Of a stretch of 7,110 bases of DNA, positions 1 through 5,624 are shown one piece after another. Numbering within the stretch: position 1 is the stretch's first letter; each line of letters starts with the position of its first letter. The translations under genes and the position numbers were made by a program. Source of the stretch: JASFHF01 sp050123335 (GTDB taxonomy: Bacteria; Pseudomonadota; Gammaproteobacteria; UBA12402); assembly GCA_050123335.1 (NCBI GenBank), contig JASFHH010000072.1:1-7110 (forward strand). The letters run 5' to 3'. The notes beneath the pieces were generated by a model that was not told the DNA's origin, searched no databases, and was given only the letters and a program-made list of their open reading frames with translations.

Positions 1-3000
1 TTCTTTTTTGCTTGCCATGAAATAATAAGCAGTAGGTACGACAAATAAGGTTAGCAAAGTACCGAAACTCATGCCGCCAAATAAGACTAAACCCATTTGA
101 TGGCGGCTGACAGCGCCTGCGCCTGAAGCAAAAATTAATGGCAATACTCCTAAAAGTAAGCAGAAGGTTGTCATCAGAATAGGGCGTAAACGTAAAGACG
201 CGCCAGTTAAAAGTGCTTCTAGAAATTCCATTCCTTTCTCTTGTTGCTGATTAGCAAATTCTACAATTAAAATTCCATTTTTGGTAATTAATCCGACTAA
301 TGTTACTAAACCAATTTGCGTATAGATGTTTAGTGTTCCGCCAAGCGGTAGTAGCAAACCTAGCGCGCCGGCAATCGATAACGGAACACTGAGCATCACA
401 ATAAATGGATCACGAAAACTTTCAAATTGTGCAGCTAAAACAAGATAAATAAAGATGATGGCGAAAATAAAGGTTTGTATCATTGTGCCTTGAGCTTGTA
501 CGTACTGACGCAATTGGTCTGCGGTGTCGGTTTGAATATCAGTTGGGAACGTTTTGTTAGCCAGGTTTAGCATGTAATCGTATGCTTGTCCTTGAGTTAC
601 GTTGGGAGCTAAATTAGCAGTGATTGTTGCTGAACGTAATTGCTGAAAATGATTTAAAGTACGCGGCACAGTTTTTTCAGTAATTTTTACCACATTGGAT
701 AAAGGCACGAGCTGGCCTGATTGAGTGCGAACGTTTAGATTGTTTAGCGCAACAGGCGTTAATCTAAAGGTCAAATAAAGTTGCGGTAATACCTGGTAGC
801 TACGCCCTTGCATGCTAAACCAGGTAGTAATTGGTTTACCCAGGAAAACACTTAAGGCGGTGGAAATTTTATTTGATGAGATGCCAAGGTCAGAGATTTT
901 ATTGCGGTCAACATCTACATTTGTTTGTGGCATGTCAATTTTCAGATCATTATCAATGTTTAATAATCCACCCCATTTGTTTAGCGCATCGATAAATTTG
1001 TGTGAGTATTTGTTCAGATAATCATAGTTGTTTGTGGTTTTTAATACGAAAGATATGGGGGTAAATCCTGAAGCGCCTGGTAGTAGTGGAGGTATTGACG
1101 GATAAGCTAAAACTCCTGGAATTGACCAGAATTTTGGAAATAGCCAGTTAGTAATTTGCATTGCGGTACGTTTTCGTTGATCCCAGGGGGTTAGTACTAG
1201 AAATGAAATTGCGGAACTTACACCGTTAGGGTATCCGTTAATGATTCCATAATTTTGCATTTCCGGAACTTGAGAATAAATGGTAGCAAAATATTTTGTT
1301 TGCGATTCAGTATATGCCAAATTTGCAGAAGCTGACCCAACGACTATGCCCATAATAGCACCTTGATCTTCAGTGGGCACCATTTCTGAAGGAGTGCTGA
1401 TATAGAGAAAATAACATGAGACGTAAATAACCGCAGCAACAATAATAACCAAATAACGCATTTTTATGGTTATTTTTAGCGCATGCTTATATCCGTTGGT
1501 GATTTTGTCAAAACAGCGATTAACAAAACCAGGAAAACCGGCATGGATATTTTCATTTTCACGATAAAGTTTTGAACACATCATTGGAGATAAAGTTAGC
1601 GCAAGAAAACCAGAAACAAGAACCGCGCTTGCTAAGGTAAAAGCGAATTCGGAGAATAATACCCCGGTTAAACCGGACATAAATCCAATAGGTGTGTAGA
1701 CGGCCGCTAGTGTCAACGTCATGGCAATTACTGCGAAAGCAATTTCACGTGCGCCAATGACGGCAGCTTTGAAAGGGGATAAACCTTGAGCTAAATGACG
1801 ATGTACATTTTCTAAAACTACAATGGCGTCATCCACAACTAAGCCGATCGCAAGCACAAATGCCAGCATGGTCATTGTATTTAAAGTGAAATGCAGTACC
1901 ATCATGATGGCACAGGTGCCGATAATAGAAAGCGGAATAGTTACTGTTGGCACTAATACTGCACGAAACGAACCAAGCATTAAGAAAATTACGATAAAAA
2001 CAAAAACACAAGCTTCAATAAGAGTGCTGACTACTTCTTTTAGTGAGGATGAAATAAAAAGAGAACTATCCCACATTAACTTGACATGCATATCTTTGGG
2101 AAAATGTGCAATGATACCCGGCATTAGTTTTTTTATATTATTCGCTACTTGTAGGGGATTCGCATTAGATTTGGGGATAATGCCGATAACGGTAGTGGTT
2201 TGACCGTTCATGACAACGGAAAAATCGTCATTTTCTGCGCCTAACTCTGCTGCACCAATATCTTTAATTCGTACAATGCGGCCGTTATCGTTGCGAATAA
2301 AAATGTTATCAAAACTTTTTGCTGTATTTAAATCGGTAGTTGCATGTACATTAAATTGTTGGCGTAAACCTTTGAGATTACCGGCGGGCGCTTGTACATT
2401 GTTGGCTTCAATTGCTTCTTTAAGGTCGGTTGGAGTGACATGCTGTGCCGCCATTAATTTTGGATTTAGCCAGATTCGCATTGCGTATTTGCGTTCTCCG
2501 AAAATTTCCGCCTGGCTGACGCCGTTAACAGTTTCCATTTGCGGTTGTACCACTCGGAGCAAATAATCGGTTATTTGTTCCGGAGACATGTTTTTACCAT
2601 AAAAGGAGTAATATAAGATTGGTTGTGCATTTGGGTCCTCTTTATCAATGACTGGGTCATTAATGTCTTTTGGCATTTCCCAACGTACCGAACTTACTTT
2701 GGCAGAAATTTCGGTTAAGGCGCGGTCAATGTCATAACCGAGTTTCATGTAAACGGTAATTTTAGTGGAATTTTGTTGGTTAACCGAAGTCATGTAATCG
2801 ATGCCATCAACGCCGGATATCGCTTGTTCCATTGGATATGCAACAAAACTTTCCATTAACTGAGAATTGGCGCCAGGGTAGGTTACCGTGACTGTAACCA
2901 CAGAAACATCTATATCGGGAAATTCGCGTATTTGGATATTAAGAAGAGCAACAAAACCAGCTAGCAAGATCATCAAACTAATAGCTGTGGCAAAAATTGG

Positions 3001-3030
3001 ACGTTTAATAAAAACATCAGTAAAAATCAT
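1..3030 (-). CDS. RND (HAE-1 type) multidrug efflux pump, inner-membrane permease; 3' end outside window
   Basis: This is a proton-driven RND transporter of the AcrB/MexB/MdtB superfamily, the inner-membrane engine of a tripartite efflux pump. The minus-strand frame is open for 1010 codons; the family is about 1020-1050 residues, so only a few to a few tens are missing. TM1 is at about residues 9-28, followed by the first large periplasmic loop. TM2 is near 337-355, and TM4 carries the proton-relay pair D400-D401 in LVVDDAIVVLENV. TM7 is near 524-545 and TM8 near 850-870 (LAAQFESF). TM10 carries the conserved lysine K917 in GLITKNGILIVEFAN, and the visible end has the typical FGGM...TLLTLFVVP segment. 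The start is the ATG whose first bases overlap the adaptor's stop (ATGA), with AAGGA 11 nt upstream inside the adaptor gene. I found no in-frame stop or frameshift. Family assignment is firm; the substrate (drug, dye, detergent or other) cannot be read from the sequence, so no symbol is given. Confidence 0.96.
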   Translation of the reverse strand, partial: MIFTDVFIKRPIFATAISLMILLAGFVALLNIQIREFPDIDVSVVTVTVTYPGANSQLMESFVAYPMEQAISGVDGIDYMTSVNQQNSTKITVYMKLGYDIDRALTEISAKVSSVRWEMPKDINDPVIDKEDPNAQPILYYSFYGKNMSPEQITDYLLRVVQPQMETVNGVSQAEIFGERKYAMRIWLNPKLMAAQHVTPTDLKEAIEANNVQAPAGNLKGLRQQFNVHATTDLNTAKSFDNIFIRNDNGRIVRIKDIGAAELGAENDDFSVVMNGQTTTVIGIIPKSNANPLQVANNIKKLMPGIIAHFPKDMHVKLMWDSSLFISSSLKEVVSTLIEACVFVFIVIFLMLGSFRAVLVPTVTIPLSIIGTCAIMMVLHFTLNTMTMLAFVLAIGLVVDDAIVVLENVHRHLAQGLSPFKAAVIGAREIAFAVIAMTLTLAAVYTPIGFMSGLTGVLFSEFAFTLASAVLVSGFLALTLSPMMCSKLYRENENIHAGFPGFVNRCFDKITNGYKHALKITIKMRYLVIIVAAVIYVSCYFLYISTPSEMVPTEDQGAIMGIVVGSASANLAYTESQTKYFATIYSQVPEMQNYGIINGYPNGVSSAISFLVLTPWDQRKRTAMQITNWLFPKFWSIPGVLAYPSIPPLLPGASGFTPISFVLKTTNNYDYLNKYSHKFIDALNKWGGLLNIDNDLKIDMPQTNVDVDRNKISDLGISSNKISTALSVFLGKPITTWFSMQGRSYQVLPQLYLTFRLTPVALNNLNVRTQSGQLVPLSNVVKITEKTVPRTLNHFQQLRSATITANLAPNVTQGQAYDYMLNLANKTFPTDIQTDTADQLRQYVQAQGTMIQTFIFAIIFIYLVLAAQFESFRDPFIVMLSVPLSIAGALGLLLPLGGTLNIYTQIGLVTLVGLITKNGILIVEFANQQQEKGMEFLEALLTGASLRLRPILMTTFCLLLGVLPLIFASGAGAVSRHQMGLVLFGGMSFGTLLTLFVVPTAYYFMASKKE

Positions 3031-4169
3031 TTTGAGGTATTTCCTTGCGATGCAGTGTTGCTATTGGATTTTTGCGGTGCTGCTTTCGATGATGATTTTT
3101 TGTTATTTTGATTTGTTTGTTGTTGCGAAAACATTTGTTGCGCTTCTTCTTCTGAGAGTAACGGAGAACCATCTTTAAGTTTGATTTGTCCACCGGTTAC
3201 GATTTCCTCACCTTCTTTTAGTCCCGAAATAATAACCTCCATATTATTATTAAGTTTTTGACCTTGCACAACATAGGTTTTTACTGCTTTGTGATTAACT
3301 ACCCGATAAACAAAGTTTTCATTTTCTCCATAAACAATGGCGGTTTGTGGCACCATCAAGACATCTTGTGGTTCGCCAAAGTAGACGGTGACTTCAGCAA
3401 AAGTGCCAGGCGTGAGTTGGTATTGTGAGTTTGGTACCGAAGCCCAAACATCTAAAGTTCTGGTATTCGTGTCTAGAGTCGAGTTAAAAGCAAAGATCTT
3501 GCCGGTAAATTTTTGGTTAGGGTAAGCACGAGTAGCCATTGAAATTTTTTGGTTTAGTTTAAGATATTGTAGATAAGTTTCAGGGACACTGAATTGAACA
3601 CGGATAGGATCTAGCGATTCTAGGTAAGCAATGGAATCTCCAGGCGAAAGGTAGTCGCCAATACTGATTTGGCGTAAGCCGATTTTGCCATCAAAATGTG
3701 CCCGGATTAAAGTTTGTACTAGTTCTGCTTTTAACTGTTTTATTGTGGCCTGGTCCTCTTTTACTTTAGTACGAATTTTATCTAAATCGGATTGCGGATA
3801 GAATTGTTTGCTGGTTAGAATTGAGTAGCGTTTGTAATCCATTTGGTTTAATTCCAGATCTGCTTCGGTTTTTTGCAGTTCTGCTTCTAAAATATCTGGA
3901 TAAATTTGCACCAATTTGTCGCCTTTTTTGACAAATTGCCCTGATTTGAAAAAAATATTTGTGACGCGGCCGGAAGTTTCTGCTTTTACCATGATGCCAT
4001 TAAATGCTGACAAAGAACCTGTCTCCATGATGCTGCTTTGCCATTTTTTTTTAATGACTTTGCCAACACTGACAATCGGAGGGGGTAGTTTCAGTTGTTG
4101 TTCTTTTGCATAGGCATTGAGAGTCATGCAAAGACATAAACTGACAATGATAAGTATAAATTTCTTCAT
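3027..4169 (-). CDS. RND efflux periplasmic adaptor (membrane fusion protein, AcrA/HlyD family)
   Basis: This periplasmic adaptor links the RND pump to a TolC-like channel. Numbering is from the ATG at 4169. A signal peptide (MKKFILIIVSL...NAYA) is cleaved probably after A21 (A-x-A). I see no good lipobox, so it is probably soluble or loosely attached rather than a lipoprotein. The first lipoyl half is at about 57-93 (VKAETSGRV...GQFVKKGDKL), a short coiled-coil hairpin at about 94-154, and the second lipoyl half at about 155-183 (HFDGKIGLRQISIGDYL). A beta-barrel domain follows (LDPIRVQFSVPE onward), then a membrane-proximal domain (VPQTAIVYGENE...GLKEGEEIVTGG). The last 40 or so residues are a Q/N/S/K-rich, probably disordered tail. 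In-frame ATGs also exist at 4181 and 4196, giving 4 or 9 extra N-terminal residues. I chose 4169 because it puts two lysines directly before the hydrophobic core; no start has a strong Shine-Dalgarno. The TGA stop overlaps the pump ATG by four bases, implying translational coupling. Confidence 0.93.
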   Translation of the reverse strand: MKKFILIIVSLCLCMTLNAYAKEQQLKLPPPIVSVGKVIKKKWQSSIMETGSLSAFNGIMVKAETSGRVTNIFFKSGQFVKKGDKLVQIYPDILEAELQKTEADLELNQMDYKRYSILTSKQFYPQSDLDKIRTKVKEDQATIKQLKAELVQTLIRAHFDGKIGLRQISIGDYLSPGDSIAYLESLDPIRVQFSVPETYLQYLKLNQKISMATRAYPNQKFTGKIFAFNSTLDTNTRTLDVWASVPNSQYQLTPGTFAEVTVYFGEPQDVLMVPQTAIVYGENENFVYRVVNHKAVKTYVVQGQKLNNNMEVIISGLKEGEEIVTGGQIKLKDGSPLLSEEEAQQMFSQQQTNQNNKKSSSKAAPQKSNSNTASQGNTSK

Positions 4170-4217
4170 TACCAGATCCATGTTGCTAGCGATCATCCAA
4201 ATTGTGTTATATATTCT

Positions 4218-4246
4218 TCAATAATCATACATGATAAGCAGGTCAA
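4218..4246 (-). promoter_or_regulatory. Candidate promoter of the adaptor-pump operon
   Basis: On the minus strand TTGACC (4241-4246) resembles a -35 box. A spacing of 17 puts a poor -10 (TATTGA) at 4218-4223. A second possible -10 lies in the TATATAAC stretch near 4207-4214, with a less convincing -35. Either would start the message only a short way before the adaptor, and the second favours the start at 4169. The placement just downstream of a hairpin terminator makes a promoter here likely, but the exact boxes are uncertain. Confidence 0.25.
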
Positions 4247-4285
4247 AAACCACTTGATTGTATTAGGAAAATAAAAATTAAAGTT

Positions 4286-4345
4286 GGGGTCGCGTCTTTA
4301 ATTATTAAAAAGCTACGCACTTGTAATAAGTAAAGACGCGGCCCC
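4286..4345 (-). terminator. Long hairpin, probable intrinsic terminator of the exported-protein gene
   Basis: The arms at 4286-4300 (GGGGTCGCGTCTTTA) and 4331-4345 (TAAAGACGCGGCCCC) are inverted repeats over 15 bp. The one difference (T4290 against G4341) is a G-U pair on the plus strand and an A-C mismatch on the minus strand. The 30-nt interior pairs further (TTATTA 4302-4307 with TAATAA 4324-4329), giving a tall stem. It begins 16 nt after the minus-strand stop at 4362. Reading in that direction it is followed by a T-rich run (CTTTAATTTTTATTTT, complement of 4268-4283), as expected of an intrinsic terminator. The T tract starts a few bases away from the stem, which weakens the case. The high GC of the stem against AT-rich surroundings also fits a dispersed palindromic repeat. 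Confidence 0.5.
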
Positions 4346-4360
4346 ATTTTGGCCCCATTT
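4340..4360. repeat. Tandem GGCCCCATTT direct repeat
   Basis: Two exact copies of GGCCCCATTT occur at 4340-4349 and 4351-4360, separated by one T (11-bp period). The first copy shares its GGCCCC with the right arm of the hairpin; the second lies between the hairpin and the stop codon at 4362. Either GGCCCC could pair with the left-arm GGGG, so two registers of the hairpin are possible. The duplication could have arisen by slippage or mark the edge of an inserted element. Confidence 0.6.
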
Positions 4361-4361
4361 A

Positions 4362-5162
4362 TTAATGATATTTTGGCATTGCAAACGTGACAGATGCTTG
4401 TTGCATTCCGAATTTACTATTCATTCCAGGATCAAGGTTGTCGAAATTTATGGTAAATATTCCAACGTTGTCAGGTTGGTTATAGTTGGCAAAATTAGCA
4501 GTTTGATTATTAGCATTGTAACCTAAAAATCTAGTGCTGCTATTTAGTGCTGCTAAGGCATATGGTCCTTGATTATTTTTAGTGAAATTTTGCAGCGAAG
4601 TTGTGGATGCAACAACTTTTCCAGTTAAGACCATTTGATTTTTAGAAGCTGTATATCGAATTTTTTGTGCATTCATTAGCATTAAATTATCACCGCTTGC
4701 AAATACTACCGGAATCATTCCAGCATTGTAAGCACCATGTTCTCCAAGTGCACGTAAATAGTTTTGGTCGAAGATACTGGCAGTTCGTGCCATACCGAAA
4801 CTTTGATGATCCTGAGCATTTTGTGCAAACATAGTTCCAACAGGATTTACATTGTTTAAGGTAATTTTTGCTACTACTGGTGCTACTGGTTTTTGTTGCT
4901 TATTAGCGACTGTACCAGGTTGTTTAGTCATAGCAGCTACTGTTCCATGACTTTGGGTTAGTGGTATTGGTTGTTGAGGTAGACTGCCAGGCTTTGAGAC
5001 TTTAATGCTAAAATTTCCGGCTGATACCAAATTACCCATGGGTATCCATTTGTTATTATTTTGAGCTTTAGACCTACCGCTAAGGCCAGTGTATGCAATG
5101 ACGCTTTGAGATACTATAAAGGCTCCAGTTAATAGGGTTAAAAAAATGAAAAGTTTTTTCAT
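4362..5162 (-). CDS. Hypothetical exported (periplasmic or secreted) protein, 266 aa
   Basis: I do not recognise this protein. It starts with a clear Sec signal peptide: MKK, a hydrophobic core (LFIFLTLLTGAFIV), and likely cleavage after A23 (V-I-A). The mature protein of about 243 residues has no cysteine and no further membrane segment. Residues of about 50-95 are a Q/P/K/T-rich linker that is probably disordered. From about 98 to the end the protein is rich in N, Q, A and F with alternating hydrophobic residues, which suggests beta structure, and it ends ASVTFAMPKYH. The ATG at 5162 is chosen because AGGAGG lies 6 nt upstream; an in-frame TTG at 5168 is directly against that site and is too close. 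The gene lies between the adaptor gene (same strand, separated by a hairpin) and the divergent tolC-like gene. A role in envelope function or efflux is possible from location alone. I infer it is a real gene from the signal peptide, the Shine-Dalgarno, the promoter and the flanking terminator. Confidence 0.8.
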   Translation of the reverse strand: MKKLFIFLTLLTGAFIVSQSVIAYTGLSGRSKAQNNNKWIPMGNLVSAGNFSIKVSKPGSLPQQPIPLTQSHGTVAAMTKQPGTVANKQQKPVAPVVAKITLNNVNPVGTMFAQNAQDHQSFGMARTASIFDQNYLRALGEHGAYNAGMIPVVFASGDNLMLMNAQKIRYTASKNQMVLTGKVVASTTSLQNFTKNNQGPYALAALNSSTRFLGYNANNQTANFANYNQPDNVGIFTINFDNLDPGMNSKFGMQQASVTFAMPKYH

Positions 5163-5168
5163 GGGCAA

Positions 5169-5174
5169 CCTCCT
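5169..5174 (-). promoter_or_regulatory. Strong Shine-Dalgarno (AGGAGG) fixing the exported-protein start
   Basis: AGGAGG on the minus strand lies 6 nt before the ATG at 5162, an ideal spacing. It is the strongest ribosome-binding site in the window; the adaptor and channel genes have weak ones. This suggests the exported protein is made efficiently. Confidence 0.85.
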
Positions 5175-5206
5175 TGGTTTGGTGAAAATGAAAATGCTTC
5201 TTAATT

Positions 5207-5235
5207 ATCGTATCCTAGATATTTATATATATCAA
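5207..5235 (-). promoter_or_regulatory. Candidate sigma-70 promoter of the exported-protein gene
   Basis: On the minus strand TTGATA (5230-5235) matches the -35 consensus at 5 of 6 positions. It is followed after exactly 17 bp by TACGAT (5207-5212), 4 of 6 to the -10. Transcription would start near 5200, leaving a leader of roughly 38 nt before the ATG at 5162. The AT-rich spacer fits, but the AT-rich context also raises the chance of a false match. Confidence 0.45.
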
Positions 5236-5376
5236 TTATTTAGTACTAGAAAAACCGGCCAAATCAAACTTGTTTAAAAACAAAGACTTATGTAAAATGG
5301 GTTATTTTCATGGATAAAAAATAATGAATATTTTTAAGAAGTTATTGCAACATTGGTGATTCGATTGCACAATATA

Positions 5377-5546
5377 TAGAATATACCAGCCTTACCTCAA
5401 GATGCCGGATTTTGGCAAACAATGTTGTGTGGTGAGGAAATATTTTAAACGCGTAATATCGGGAATATTGCAAGTTTAAAATATTTTTTCACCGTGCAAC
5501 AGTGAAAGCCAAAAACGGCTTGTTGAGGTGAGGCTGGTATATACTA
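5377..5546. repeat. Long imperfect palindrome, MITE-like inverted-repeat element
   Basis: About 170 bp fold back on themselves almost end to end. The outer arms at 5381-5400 (ATATACCAGCCTTACCTCAA) and 5523-5542 are complementary over 20 bp except for one T-G pair (5393/5530). Pairing continues inward with small gaps: GGTGA 5431-5435 with TCACC 5489-5493, TGTTG 5423-5427 with CAACA 5497-5501, and a perfect 13-bp match of 5438-5450 (AAATATTTTAAAC) with 5474-5486. The centre is about 5459-5463. Each arm also has its own small hairpin (TGCC...GGCA at 5403-5417; AAGCC...GGCTT at 5506-5521). The ends are TAG/CTA (5377-5379, 5544-5546), compatible with an element flanked by a TA target duplication. 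It encodes no protein. A miniature inverted-repeat transposable element is the likeliest reading; a structured regulatory RNA is the alternative. It lies upstream of both flanking genes, so it is not placed as a terminator. Confidence 0.75.
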
Positions 5547-5547
5547 G

Positions 5548-5566
5548 AGGGATTGTAAAGGGATTG
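5548..5566 (+). repeat. AGGGATTG direct repeat before the tolC-like promoter
   Basis: Two exact copies of AGGGATTG at 5548-5555 and 5559-5566 are 11 bp apart, about one helical turn. They overlap the candidate -35 region of the tolC-like gene and could be a tandem half-site for a regulator. The unit is short and could be chance. Confidence 0.35.
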
Positions 5567-5582
5567 CTTTTTTTCTTATAAG
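5553..5582 (+). promoter_or_regulatory. Candidate promoter of the tolC-like gene
   Basis: TTGTAA (5553-5558) as -35 and TATAAG (5577-5582, 5 of 6 to consensus) as -10 are separated by 18 bp. Transcription would begin near 5589, some 36 nt before the ATG at 5625. The promoter starts a few bases outside the large palindrome, so it does not depend on that element, though the element may replace or affect upstream control sites. Confidence 0.4.
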
Positions 5583-5624
5583 TCTATTAAATGATTGTTT
5601 TTTATACGTAATTAGAGTGTTTTT

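Larger units (their letters stand above)
5163..5624. other. Divergent intergenic region (462 bp)
   Basis: This stretch separates the minus-strand exported-protein gene from the plus-strand tolC-like gene. It holds the ribosome site and candidate promoter of the former (5169-5235), a large palindrome (5377-5546), and a short direct repeat with a candidate promoter for the latter (5548-5582). Between 5236 and 5376 I see only AT-rich sequence without a convincing gene, RNA or regulatory motif. Confidence 0.8.

Noticed and set aside
1823..2203. Plus-strand open frame of 126 codons (and similar ones at 812-1021, 2210-2566, 2888-3178)
   Set aside because: They lie antisense to the RND pump (2888-3178 runs on into the adaptor gene), whose minus-strand frame encodes conserved family motifs throughout; these frames show no family features.
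3916..4113. Plus-strand open frame antisense to the adaptor gene
   Set aside because: It is a shadow of the conserved lipoyl/hairpin coding region of the adaptor.
4176..4190. Lipoprotein start for the adaptor (cysteines in the signal peptide)
   Set aside because: The cysteines sit in the hydrophobic core after V-S-L and L-C-L, not in a proper lipobox, and an A-x-A cleavage site follows them.
5166..5168. TTG as an upstream start of the exported-protein gene
   Set aside because: It directly abuts AGGAGG, leaving no spacer; the ATG at 5162 has the ideal 6-nt spacing.
5324..5359. Tiny plus-strand frame encoding MNIFKKLLQHW followed by TGA
   Set aside because: Eleven codons with no good Shine-Dalgarno in AT-rich DNA can arise by chance; there is nothing to support a leader peptide or a truncated gene.
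5377..5546. Reading the palindrome as a CRISPR unit or a tRNA-like RNA
   Set aside because: There is no repeat-spacer periodicity and no tRNA cloverleaf with conserved T-loop bases; it is a single long inverted repeat.
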